Source: Paenibacillus sp. HGH0039
GTDB taxonomy: Bacteria; Bacillota; Bacilli; Paenibacillales; NBRC-103111
Assembly: GCF_000411255.1 (NCBI RefSeq)
Contig: NZ_KE150412.1
Span: forward strand, 1,285,817 to 1,349,816
Reading direction: 5' to 3'
Length of the DNA stretch: 64,000 nt
In this document: in pieces, positions 28,101-36,449 of the stretch
How positions within the stretch are numbered: the first letter of the stretch is position 1
Layout: every line of letters begins with the position of its first letter
The notes under the pieces: model-generated
What the model was told of the DNA's origin: nothing
What the model saw: the letters and a program-made list of their open reading frames with translations, nothing else
The model's database searches: none
Position numbers and translations under genes: made by a program

Positions 28101-29122
28101 GCTCGGTCGTTCAGCTGGCGCTCAATCATCGCTTTAAAAGCATCGGCCGACGTATTTCCGACCGCCACATGTATCCCTTTGCCCGCGGGATCTTTGTATT
28201 TGTCCTTGACCGTCGGCAGCACGCCCGAGCGGCTCCACTTCACGCCAAGCACCATTCCGTGGTACAAGCTGGCCTGCGGGACGTCGCCGTCCGGCACGGC
28301 GGAGCCGTCAGCGGGTCCGGCGGAGGCGGCTTTCTGAACCGTCCACGAGAACTCCGCAAGCTGCCGTTTGTAAGCGTCAACCGGCGAGCTTCCGGAAGGC
28401 TTTGCGCTTTGGCATTTTTGCAGGGGATCTTCCGCATGATTGGAATACCAGCCGGCCACCAGATAACTCACCGCGCACTCCGGCTCGGCATCATCCAATG
28501 GATCCCGGAAGGAAAACACCTGGCTGCAGTGGCTTTGAAACGCGCTGAAAAGCGGATTGCCCGGAGCGACGGCTTTCACAAACAGTTGTTCGATGCCTTT
28601 TTCCGACCAGCCGCTCAAATCGAATACTTGTCCGAGCACATCCGCGATTTGCCGGCCGCTGCCCCCTAACCGCCCGCCAGCCTGCTGCCGCACAGGATCC
28701 TTGCTTCCTTTCCACGCCTCTATAACGGCCGGATCAAAAACATAAGCCGCCGAACCCGCTCCGCCGGGTGCGTCGCTTTCCACGAGATACGCTTTGGATA
28801 CGCGTCCGGCGGAAGTTCCACCAAAGCGCACGACTAGCCAGCGGTTCGGGACCAGGGGGAATTCCACGCGCCGTGTGACCGGGTCCTGAACACCGTGTTT
28901 TAACGCGTCGGGAAGCGTCCAGTGTACGTAAACGCCGGTATGATCGTCCGGATTTCCCGCGAAGCCTCCGCCCCGGTCCGTCGGATCGGGCTCGGAGCTT
29001 CCGAAGCTTTTGACCTGGGTATAATTGTGCTCCCAGCGCCGGAAAGGCTGGTTGGCCCAAACATACGCGTTTACCGCAAGAGCACTGACCTCGACGGGAA
29101 CCAATAAGGTTGAATTATCCAT
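25190..29122 (-). CDS. Large unassigned protein (1310 residues), fourth gene of the DUF6603 operon
   Basis: A very large soluble protein I cannot assign. It starts MDNSTLLVPVEVSALAV behind a GGAGGAAAATC-type site, 14 nt after the preceding stop. Visible conserved-looking blocks include GVYVHWTLPDALKHG near residue 65, FPLVPNRWLVVRFGG near residue 92 and PRYWRANDPVVFISG near residue 562, the last followed by a long beta-rich half with many Asp/Gly/Pro turns. There is no signal peptide and no transmembrane segment. The C-terminus is acidic and Ser-rich (RDTSESESEG) and stops inside a 12-bp repeat tract. It is likely to act with the neighbouring 783-residue and DUF6603 proteins. Confidence 0.75.
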   Translation of the reverse strand: MDNSTLLVPVEVSALAVNAYVWANQPFRRWEHNYTQVKSFGSSEPDPTDRGGGFAGNPDDHTGVYVHWTLPDALKHGVQDPVTRRVEFPLVPNRWLVVRFGGTSAGRVSKAYLVESDAPGGAGSAAYVFDPAVIEAWKGSKDPVRQQAGGRLGGSGRQIADVLGQVFDLSGWSEKGIEQLFVKAVAPGNPLFSAFQSHCSQVFSFRDPLDDAEPECAVSYLVAGWYSNHAEDPLQKCQSAKPSGSSPVDAYKRQLAEFSWTVQKAASAGPADGSAVPDGDVPQASLYHGMVLGVKWSRSGVLPTVKDKYKDPAGKGIHVAVGNTSADAFKAMIERQLNDRAKNGDVKAQQLLAKMPNAAGLLEAFQYDMLHILDQPSGWDLLDLRIRQEWFGSKPGGYRWTVVDAKSDRPDNLGERPPEQWLTALNGTQAALDEKLNELKAARRRLYDTWWKRGKYESYPVFARPDGLTEDQFAKALSAENDPSYDPSKPEGPDNIASLPRKIMDLIGEAGSLIGQGVPRPAEGEGQTPEEALAAGIEAFERAKRAQGELNADRSLKPVAGPRYWRANDPVVFISGAGSTGRISGPDSSLSCRLSAQIVGGITIGTDSVTADELAAALPKLPLSLPELASALQGDYIPPDTALQLAGAVGLLLAEFFLLDPDNAPVISAGHPGITREIIAGHDPARFQGILPAFVPGDWQQPWNPLLLKWVADWYPIGHSNWTFDGTDYRYDGKASGSNDRQIGGDILLTPQTSFLFRDRLKKLVHTRQGEAEDTDEGLLDQLDGLIEDIDGWDFISQSLGGFGSQLAVRDTRVNRSPDPGLTFTFKDGGQKTLADLVGDEYHDLPYIRSTGDTLEFQGVRQGQFAFAYLAVYDAFGQVLEVIGDSGLSRSDVFEPILSEGLAPDAPIEAQNAQRFIQLPPRPNQHIRLDFRLIDARDAGRFADLDSLANPVAGWLLPNHLNGSVSVYDAQGGAVGDVGLITGKDGVKRVHLLYAPLGTYGNLADIEKRAPELAKMLQSLTAADEVAFSRFLEAIDASLWTIDPLAASSDRNVSVLAGRPLALVRANLKLALDGPAARYTGWAATFNPPPSDFTGNDYEVRLGDTEIRKDGLIGYFLNGAYDRFNSVHPLAAGEEAAGYVRPIGPGNFFSLRFDGARQAEVMLLLDPRAAVHAVTGIVPVQALELPARFTDPVLSALNLQFRTGPILTVLQPAPDKTAGGENGPSGVITLPVPSDNGGQWKWLEPQSREDGPSAFLTYTLTEIGQQARLNSRSLSLREGTLQFRSGFAQGTGTGPSEPGKRDTSESESEG

Positions 29123-29136
29123 GATTTTCCTCCACT

Positions 29137-31488
29137 CTACTGCGGCTTAACTGTCATGCCCGGTTGAAACACGATCCGCTCCGGAGATTTAACTATCTGC
29201 AGGGCAAAATCGGAAGGGTTCAGCGTCAATTGGTCCAATTTCAGCGCTTGCTTGATCGCATCGGCCGACTGCTGCACAAGCCCGTCCGCCTGGTCGGGCC
29301 TCAAGTCCAGAACTCGTCCCGGTCTCAAATGCCGGTCGCGAACCGATAAATGCACGTTCAATTCCGAACCGAAGGGAGATCCGGAACGGTCCGGCAGCAC
29401 GCTGCGCAAATTAATTTCCCCTTCCTCGTTCAGACCGAACTGGAACCCTTCCTGAGGCTCGCTTAGCTCAATCCTGTCAGGGATGCCGCGGAATAAGGCG
29501 AGCAGCACGCTGGACGAAAGCCGCTCCAGACGGGCGATCCCGAGCGGAAGCCCCACGGCGTCGAAGGCGCGCACCGCAAGTCCCGGCCATCCGGCAACCG
29601 CAGCGGACCGGAGCAGAAAGCCCGCCAAGGGCAGGGCTTCCCCGCCAGGCGCCGCGCTCCGCCCATCTCCGGGGCGGGTACGGACGGTTTGCGCGGCCGC
29701 TTCGGCTGCCGCCCGGATCGTTCCTTTGGTCATGCCGTACGTAAACGAGTCGCGGCTGGAATGCATCGCGATTGCCAGCATGCCGTCCAGCATGGCGTCC
29801 AGCCAGTTCGAATCCAGGTAAAAAAACCGGATGGATTCGGACGGCAGCATTCGCTCCTCCGGTACCAGATAATAGAACGGTACGTCGTACAGTAGAAGCT
29901 TGTAGGCGAGCCACAGCGCAATCGGCTCCAGATCGTCCCGCGTCAGCTCCGCGACCGCCTCTTTGACCTCATCCCCGGCCAAAAATTGCTGCAGCGCGGC
30001 AACGGGACTTACGCCGGAGCCTTCCTGGAGCAGTTGCCGGCGCGCGGAAAGATTCTGCTGCGGGCTGTCCTGCGGCAAACCGTAGAGAGGCGGCTCCGGA
30101 ATTTGCTCCAGCAAATCCCCCTTCATCGCGCCGAGCAGCGCCTCCCGCATCAAGCCAGATTGCGCGAGCTCCTTCAAATCGGCGGCGTCCGTCAGCCCCG
30201 AAGCCTCCAGCCGGTGATACAGCAGGTCTGTCAGCCGGTGGCAGCGGCGGCGGTAATCCAGGAGCAGCGAGCCGAACGTGGCGTCGGACAGAGCAAGACT
30301 GCGCCCGATCTGCCAGGCGGCCGCCAAAGAAGCGTCAAACAAGCCGTTCGCCTTGTCGTAAATCAAGGCCGCATCCGCCGTGAGCAGCGGTTCCGCGGGC
30401 AGGAAGGAAGCCGGCCGGACCGGAGCGAGCGGCCCCCGGTACCAGGCGAAGGTGTCCTCCCCGCTCCGGATATGGAACGGAAGGGGCACATAACCGCTGC
30501 GCAGCCGCTTCCTCGCTTCGGCACCGGCCGCGTCGTCCGGCGGCGCTGTCCGCTCCTCTCCTCCGTCCGCCGCCCCTTGCGGCAGCCGGAGCAGCAAAGC
30601 GCCCGGATCATACGCGGCGCCGGACATTTCCTCGGCCACCAGGCGATGCATGAGGCCGGCGAAATCTTCCTTGCTGTCGGGACGGCAGCGGAATGTCCAC
30701 CTGGCGAGGGACAACAGGGCGATTTTCTCTTTAGGCGGCTTTGCGCCGGGCTGCAGAAGATCGTCGAATTTTTCCAGCGATACGAGATGAACAATGTTTC
30801 TCGAGCCGCCTTCATCGGTCTCCTGCGCGTAAGGAAACCGGTTGCCCGTTACGACGCTGTACCACCCGTCCTCCTCGTGCCCGGCTGCCTTATCCTGCGT
30901 ATTTACCTGCCTGACGTGCGTCAAATAAGGCAGCTCATTCAGCTGAGGGATGATCGACTGGAACACACCCGCATCCATTTGAATGTAAAAACAGGTCTGG
31001 CCCTCGGTCACGTCCGCCTCCCGGACCAGAGTCTGGGGGACATACACGTCGGGGCTGTTTTTCAGCCCCATAAATTCGCCGGCCGTCGAACGGATGGCCA
31101 GCGTCTCGGCATCCGTCCGGTCGGCAGGACCGGCCAGAAGCTCCTCTTCCTGGAAAAGAAGCAGGGCCAGCCAGGGGATGTTCGGCCCGCTCATCTCACG
31201 CTCCCACGGCAGGACCCGTGTATTCAGCACCAAGTGCGGAAGCTCGTCGGCAAATTTGCCGGTGCTGCCCGCGGGCGGCACCAGGCTGTGGATCTCCGAA
31301 GGGTCGATCGCAAACTGCGGGGCGTGCACGATAAAGGGTTGTTCGGCCATCAGAAGAGCTTGCTCCTGAGCGGTAATCCCGATATCCTGCACGGACTGCT
31401 TTACGGTTACCTTGTAATTTCCGGCGGGTAAGCCGGGTAAATCATGATCATAAAACCGGATTTGACCCTGCTGGGGTTCGTCACTCAT
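29137..31488 (-). CDS. Large unassigned protein (783 residues), third gene of the DUF6603 operon
   Basis: A soluble protein of no recognised family. ATG at 31488 (MSDEPQQGQIRFYDHDLPG) follows GAAAGGAGCGGAAAAC. The first 250 residues look beta-rich: LPGLPAGNYKVTVKQSVQ, then PFIVHAPQFAIDPSEIHSLV, then LPHLVLNTRVLPWERE and LALLLFQEEEL. A helical central part follows (LTDLLYHRLEASG, LIYDKANGLFDASLAAAWQI), and the end returns to strands (LNVHLSVRDRHLRPGRVLDL). No signal peptide or membrane segment. The gene lies 14 nt after the DUF6603 stop and 14 nt before the 1310-residue start, so translation is probably tightly coupled. Confidence 0.75.
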   Translation of the reverse strand: MSDEPQQGQIRFYDHDLPGLPAGNYKVTVKQSVQDIGITAQEQALLMAEQPFIVHAPQFAIDPSEIHSLVPPAGSTGKFADELPHLVLNTRVLPWEREMSGPNIPWLALLLFQEEELLAGPADRTDAETLAIRSTAGEFMGLKNSPDVYVPQTLVREADVTEGQTCFYIQMDAGVFQSIIPQLNELPYLTHVRQVNTQDKAAGHEEDGWYSVVTGNRFPYAQETDEGGSRNIVHLVSLEKFDDLLQPGAKPPKEKIALLSLARWTFRCRPDSKEDFAGLMHRLVAEEMSGAAYDPGALLLRLPQGAADGGEERTAPPDDAAGAEARKRLRSGYVPLPFHIRSGEDTFAWYRGPLAPVRPASFLPAEPLLTADAALIYDKANGLFDASLAAAWQIGRSLALSDATFGSLLLDYRRRCHRLTDLLYHRLEASGLTDAADLKELAQSGLMREALLGAMKGDLLEQIPEPPLYGLPQDSPQQNLSARRQLLQEGSGVSPVAALQQFLAGDEVKEAVAELTRDDLEPIALWLAYKLLLYDVPFYYLVPEERMLPSESIRFFYLDSNWLDAMLDGMLAIAMHSSRDSFTYGMTKGTIRAAAEAAAQTVRTRPGDGRSAAPGGEALPLAGFLLRSAAVAGWPGLAVRAFDAVGLPLGIARLERLSSSVLLALFRGIPDRIELSEPQEGFQFGLNEEGEINLRSVLPDRSGSPFGSELNVHLSVRDRHLRPGRVLDLRPDQADGLVQQSADAIKQALKLDQLTLNPSDFALQIVKSPERIVFQPGMTVKPQ

Positions 31489-31502
31489 GTTTTCCGCTCC
31501 TT

Positions 31503-34500
31503 TCACGGCTTCACCTGCATGGGAGAATCGGTAAAGAGATCTCCCGCTTCTTCGGCAAGACGGGGCAAAGGTCCGTTCGTGCCGCTGTAGGCCTGCATGC
31601 CTTGCAGCGCCGCAAATATGGCGGCCCGGTTGGCCGCGGAGGGACCCATAACTCCCGCAATGTCTCCCGGTGTCGTATCGGCCGGAACGGGCGCATAATC
31701 GGTATTCGCGGCCCCTCCGGGCTCGAACGGGAGCCGCCCCTGCGGCACCACGTCATCGTAAGCGAGCAGGTCCGCCTGCAGGCCTGCCGCCGAATAACCC
31801 AGCTTCGATCCGGGAGGAGTAACCGTTAAGCCCGCGGGCGTATTCCGCGTCGTATCGCTGCCCGGCACCTGCGGATTGCGCATAAACCGGCCGTCCGCGT
31901 CCTTCAGCGGCTCTCCCCACAGCGCCGTCGGCATGTTCCGGTAATACGGAACGAGCTGCCAACCGGAAATATCGTGGTCCAATCCGTCTTTTTCGACCGT
32001 CAGGTGATGCTTGGACGAGACGTTCGTTTTGTTCATTGTCCGGATGTGTACGGGGTAGGCTTCCGGGTATTTCGGGTCCGTCACCGGGTTCGTCGCTTGG
32101 CCCGCCGTGAAATGACTGGCCGGAATCGCCGTCTGTGTCGTAAAGCTGAAGGAGCCCGCACGGACCAGCCAAATATCCGGTCCCGGCCCGGAAGGGGATG
32201 GCCCCGCCGGATCGGAAAGTTCCGATGTCTGAGATGGTTGAGATGGTTGGGACAGTTCATATGGTTGGGATGGCAGGAACGCTTCATGCAGTTGGGACGG
32301 TTCGGATGATTGAGACGGTTGGGACGTCTGAACCGGCGGCACCGCCATGTCCCCCTCCCCGCTCCCCGCAGCATCTTCGCTGTCTGATTTCAAAGCCGTA
32401 CCCGAGGCGCCGGGAGAAAGCGAGCCTGTCAAACCGGCCACGGCCGTAATTTTGCAGACGTTGTCGAGAGAAGGGAGCAGCGATTTAAACTCGCCCCACT
32501 CGATCGGGCTTTCGTCCCCGTCCGAGCGGTCCGCTCCGAATCCGACCGTGAACGAGATGACCCACCAGTGCACGTGGGCCTTTCCGCCCGTCGGCGGTCC
32601 CCACAGCTCTACGGATGCCCCCAGCTCGACGCTGATCGTTTTGGTTACGAACAGCAGGTCCAGACGGTACGAGGCCCCGATGCTCACGCTGATACCCGCC
32701 TGGAAATGGAACGGATGGAAGGTGATCAGCAGATCCGCACGGGCCGTGAACCAGGCTTTTAGGTCGCCGTCGTGAAAAAGAACTTCCAAACCCCCGCCGG
32801 CCATAACGGCTGCCGGAGTCAGGGCGAAATAAGCTTCGCCGTGTATGTTCACATAGTCGCTGACCGCCCAATTGAAGCCGATCCGCGGCACGGCCGGGTA
32901 AAAGGACGGAGGCTTGAAGCTCGGATGATAGCCGCCGAAAGTGACGACGAACTGCCCTTCTCTCTCCCCTTCGTACCATAGATAAAAAGCGAAGCCGCCC
33001 GTCAAATGACAGTTCGGATCGATCAGGAAAGAATTCGGAGTCAAAAGAGCCGTCAACCCGAAGAAACCGGCGGACGGCTTCCAGTCCGCTTCCAGCTGCA
33101 GCTCCGCGTAAGCGTACATGGTGTTTCCGGCCTGGGGCAGACGAATGGAGGAAAGCCCGAGCAGGGCCAGCTCCAGCTCCCTGCCGAATTTGGCGATAAG
33201 CAGGGCGCGGGTATGCAGCAGCTCGTACGACCAGAAATCGACGCCCACGGCCAGCCAGTACTCGCCGGTTTGAGGACGGATCCATGCCCTTTTCTTGCCG
33301 GGAGCGTATTCCTGCGTTCCTTCCAGCTGCGCCATTACGTCGTTCATCGACAGTTTAGGCCCCGTGTCCCGGGTCAGGGCGAGCAGCGGAAATTCGAATA
33401 CTTCCTCGGGCGCGGGCATATTTACGTCCCGGTTATAGCCGAAACCGGCGGACAACCCGGTCACAAACAGTGCGGGCGGACCGCCGAGCGGCGTATCCAC
33501 ATTCGCGAACACGAAGAGCGACGGCTGCCCATCGAGCATTTGCGCGTACGAACCGAGCGCTTCCAAGGCAAAATCGGCCGTCCGGATCGTAGCGGCCCCG
33601 TCATACATAAACCGGGCGCCCTCCGGCGGAGGCACGACTTCCATAAAGCTGCCGCCGATTTCCAGAGGTGCCTGAGTGTAATCCACGCCGATTCCGAGCA
33701 GCTGGAATTTAAGCTCGAAACGATCGAGCGGGGAACCGAAGCCCATGCCGGCCAGACTGATCGTCAAACCGGATGAGGTTAAAGAGCCGTCCAGCATAAA
33801 CCAGAGGGTCCCGTCCCCGTAACCGATGCCCAGGCGGGTGATCGAAACGGGGCCGAACGTTTTCTGCACAAGGAACCACTTAGCCGAAGATGCCGGGGAT
33901 GTGGAGGACACGGAAGAGAAAGCCGGGACAGGAGGGCCGCCGGACGGTGCGGACACCGACTCGTAAGCCGCGGGCGATTCCCAGGCATCCGGATTGGCCG
34001 GGTCCTGCTGCCCGGACGCTTCCGCAGCCAAGGGCTCCCGGAGAGCGGGCTGTTTCTGCCCTCCCCCCGGTATAAGCGCGAAAGACAACGTTTGCGGCGT
34101 ACCGCCAAAACGGAGATCCGCGCCCGCGGTCAGACCCGCCTCCACTCCCGACGGCAGCGGGTGAACCGATTCCGGCAGCAGCTTGTTGATCTGTCCCGCC
34201 TGGACCGGTGTAAACGGGGCAGATGCGTACAAAATCTGCAGCTGCTGAACGGCAATCGTATCGTCGGCAGGAAGCTCTTTGCCGATAAGGGGCAGATCGG
34301 TCAAGCTTACATGCGCGTCAAGGTCAAGCCCGAGGGCAAACTTGCTCTCTTTCTCGTCTTTGTAAAAAATGAATTTCACATCCCGAAGATCGATCGCCAG
34401 GCTCTGCGGGATTTCCGCCGCCAGCTCCGGTGACAGGGACGCAACCAGATCGCGGATGGAAACGGCGGGCGGGGAGCCGCTTTTCCGGCTGTATGTCGCT

Positions 34501-36386
34501 ATAAAGGTTTGCGAGGTCAGATCCTGCCGGTCAAACAAAAGATCGAACTCCAGCGATCCGATGACGATCTGACCGCCGAAAAAAGCCTCATACCGGGCTC
34601 CGGCTGGATCGCCCGTTCCGGTCTGGTTCGAAACGACGCGGATGCTCAAGGTTAAGGCAACGGGCACGGAATTCACTTTGAAATCGCTCTCGACCGTAAA
34701 AAAGAAGCTGTTCCCCGAATCGGAGGAAGCGTATTTCAGCTCCAGATTTTTTAGCGTCATCCCGCGTATGGGAGCAGGAATGCCCACGTCGAATTTGGCC
34801 GCGAGATCGTCCAGCAATTCCCCCATCGGTATTGGGTTCTCTTTCCCCGCTTGGACCACGATGTTCCAGCCCCCCCGAGACGTGCCGCCGGAAGTATCGC
34901 CCGAACCGGCCTCCAGCGACAGACGGGCGTCCACTCCGGCGATGGTCATCGTCCCTTCCAGATTGAAGCTCGGCTGGCCGTCGTAATCCAGTTCGAACAC
35001 GAGATTGTTCATCACAAACGTGTTCGGGCCCGTTCCGAGCGGATGCTGGGCCAACCCCGCCCGGATAAAGTATGTGCCGGCGGTGGAGCCGCCCATCTGG
35101 AACTCCTCCACCGCTATTTTGTACGCGCCCGTCGGCAGGCCGAATTTGGCGGCGATCATCGTGAGGTCGATTTCGCTCCACGGCTCCATCCGTACGACGA
35201 CCGACAGATCAGGAATCCTTGGCGAGGGAACCAGGTTCGCCGAAACGAGCAGATCGACGCCCCCGATGTCCAGAATCCCGGACATTTTGTAGGAAGCGCT
35301 CGGATGATCGAACGGGTTCCGGACGGCCACGGCCGCCTCGATATCGCCGATTTCAACCCAATTGGGGACGATAGTCAGCGGCTTGTCCTCAAGTGCGGTA
35401 AGCGTCGCCTTCACGTACTCCACGCTTCTGGAGCCGAGACCTATACCAAGGGCCAAACGTCCGATCTTGACGGACGCAAGCATGCTTTCAAACGACGGAG
35501 GAAGATACTCCGTGATGCTGACGCCGCCGAACCAATGGGCGATGTCGTCAGGGGAAGGAAGATCCACCGGGCCTTCCAGGGAAAGCTCGGCAATTCCTCC
35601 CCCCGCGGGCAGAATCAGCGAGGTAATCCGAACCGGCTGTCCGTTCCACTGGATCGTCGCCGTGATTTCCAGCCCGGACGGCGCACTGGCTGCCGCAGGG
35701 TCATGAACGAGCCTGGCGTCGACGGGCACCTTCATCGCCTGAAAAAGCCCGGATAACCCGCCGCCGTCATCCGGCAGCTTCAGGTCGAGCGACAAGCCCG
35801 GCGCCCCAGTATCCCGCAAAACCGCGGGACCGAACGCCAACGGACCTACGCCGATTACCCAGTCCGCTTCCTGCAGCAGCCCTTTTGTTTCGTCAAGCGC
35901 GCCGTAGAAATAAACCGCCCCGTCCATGTCGAGGTTCAGCTCGGGTTCCGCGGCTTTTCCGGCGGCGATCAGCCATCTCGGAGCTGTTCCGTCCGTACCG
36001 GGTTTAAGCGCCAGGTCCTGCCAGAACGTGTTCGTCAGCCAAGGCAGCGCATCCCCGAAGCGCCAGTCCGGCGTTACGAAAACCGAGAGCACGAGCACCG
36101 GTTCCGAGTCCGCCCCGTATACGGCGCCGTGGACCGAAGCCGTTTTCTTCGCCGAAAAAAACATCCTCGCCGGGCTGCCGGCCAGTTGAAGACCCGCGCC
36201 TTCAAAGGTAATGATCCCCCCCGATTCCGCAGGAGCCGTCCGTACCCCGGTCACGGTCAGGGTGCCGCTTCCCGTCAATTGACGGAGCTTCTCGCCTGTC
36301 GGGCCCAGCTTCGCCGTATCCAGCGTCAGCGTGCCGCTCCCCGCTTCGTACATAGTTTGAAGATCGGACAGAAAGCTCACGCGCAC
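31503..36386 (-). CDS. DUF6603-type giant protein (1627 residues), second gene of the operon
   Basis: A 1627-residue soluble protein, almost wholly beta-rich. Residues about 1090-1285 match my memory of DUF6603: LLTPNSFLIDPNCHLTGGFA, GGYHPSFKPPSFYPAVPRIG, FALTPAAVMAGGGLEVLFHD, KAHVHWWVISFTVGFG. A second conserved-looking block is LVQKTFGPVSITRLGIGYGD near residue 840. Earlier parts contain repeated amphipathic strand units (LKNLELKYASSDSGNSFFF, SLAIDLRDVKFIFYKDE). Residues about 1350-1395 form a Ser/Pro/Gln linker (SQPSQPSQTSELSD) before a further 230-residue domain. No signal peptide or membrane segment. The function of DUF6603 is unknown. Confidence 0.8.
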   Translation of the reverse strand: MRVSFLSDLQTMYEAGSGTLTLDTAKLGPTGEKLRQLTGSGTLTVTGVRTAPAESGGIITFEGAGLQLAGSPARMFFSAKKTASVHGAVYGADSEPVLVLSVFVTPDWRFGDALPWLTNTFWQDLALKPGTDGTAPRWLIAAGKAAEPELNLDMDGAVYFYGALDETKGLLQEADWVIGVGPLAFGPAVLRDTGAPGLSLDLKLPDDGGGLSGLFQAMKVPVDARLVHDPAAASAPSGLEITATIQWNGQPVRITSLILPAGGGIAELSLEGPVDLPSPDDIAHWFGGVSITEYLPPSFESMLASVKIGRLALGIGLGSRSVEYVKATLTALEDKPLTIVPNWVEIGDIEAAVAVRNPFDHPSASYKMSGILDIGGVDLLVSANLVPSPRIPDLSVVVRMEPWSEIDLTMIAAKFGLPTGAYKIAVEEFQMGGSTAGTYFIRAGLAQHPLGTGPNTFVMNNLVFELDYDGQPSFNLEGTMTIAGVDARLSLEAGSGDTSGGTSRGGWNIVVQAGKENPIPMGELLDDLAAKFDVGIPAPIRGMTLKNLELKYASSDSGNSFFFTVESDFKVNSVPVALTLSIRVVSNQTGTGDPAGARYEAFFGGQIVIGSLEFDLLFDRQDLTSQTFIATYSRKSGSPPAVSIRDLVASLSPELAAEIPQSLAIDLRDVKFIFYKDEKESKFALGLDLDAHVSLTDLPLIGKELPADDTIAVQQLQILYASAPFTPVQAGQINKLLPESVHPLPSGVEAGLTAGADLRFGGTPQTLSFALIPGGGQKQPALREPLAAEASGQQDPANPDAWESPAAYESVSAPSGGPPVPAFSSVSSTSPASSAKWFLVQKTFGPVSITRLGIGYGDGTLWFMLDGSLTSSGLTISLAGMGFGSPLDRFELKFQLLGIGVDYTQAPLEIGGSFMEVVPPPEGARFMYDGAATIRTADFALEALGSYAQMLDGQPSLFVFANVDTPLGGPPALFVTGLSAGFGYNRDVNMPAPEEVFEFPLLALTRDTGPKLSMNDVMAQLEGTQEYAPGKKRAWIRPQTGEYWLAVGVDFWSYELLHTRALLIAKFGRELELALLGLSSIRLPQAGNTMYAYAELQLEADWKPSAGFFGLTALLTPNSFLIDPNCHLTGGFAFYLWYEGEREGQFVVTFGGYHPSFKPPSFYPAVPRIGFNWAVSDYVNIHGEAYFALTPAAVMAGGGLEVLFHDGDLKAWFTARADLLITFHPFHFQAGISVSIGASYRLDLLFVTKTISVELGASVELWGPPTGGKAHVHWWVISFTVGFGADRSDGDESPIEWGEFKSLLPSLDNVCKITAVAGLTGSLSPGASGTALKSDSEDAAGSGEGDMAVPPVQTSQPSQSSEPSQLHEAFLPSQPYELSQPSQPSQTSELSDPAGPSPSGPGPDIWLVRAGSFSFTTQTAIPASHFTAGQATNPVTDPKYPEAYPVHIRTMNKTNVSSKHHLTVEKDGLDHDISGWQLVPYYRNMPTALWGEPLKDADGRFMRNPQVPGSDTTRNTPAGLTVTPPGSKLGYSAAGLQADLLAYDDVVPQGRLPFEPGGAANTDYAPVPADTTPGDIAGVMGPSAANRAAIFAALQGMQAYSGTNGPLPRLAEEAGDLFTDSPMQVKP

Positions 36387-36449
36387 TCCCCCTTTCCTTT
36401 TTTACACAAGTTCCAATACATCCCGGAGCCCAAGCGCTTCCTGCCAGCC

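Noticed and set aside
26816-28669. A 617-codon plus-strand frame
   Set aside because: Antisense of the 1310-residue operon gene with Arg/Gly-rich composition typical of GC-rich shadows.
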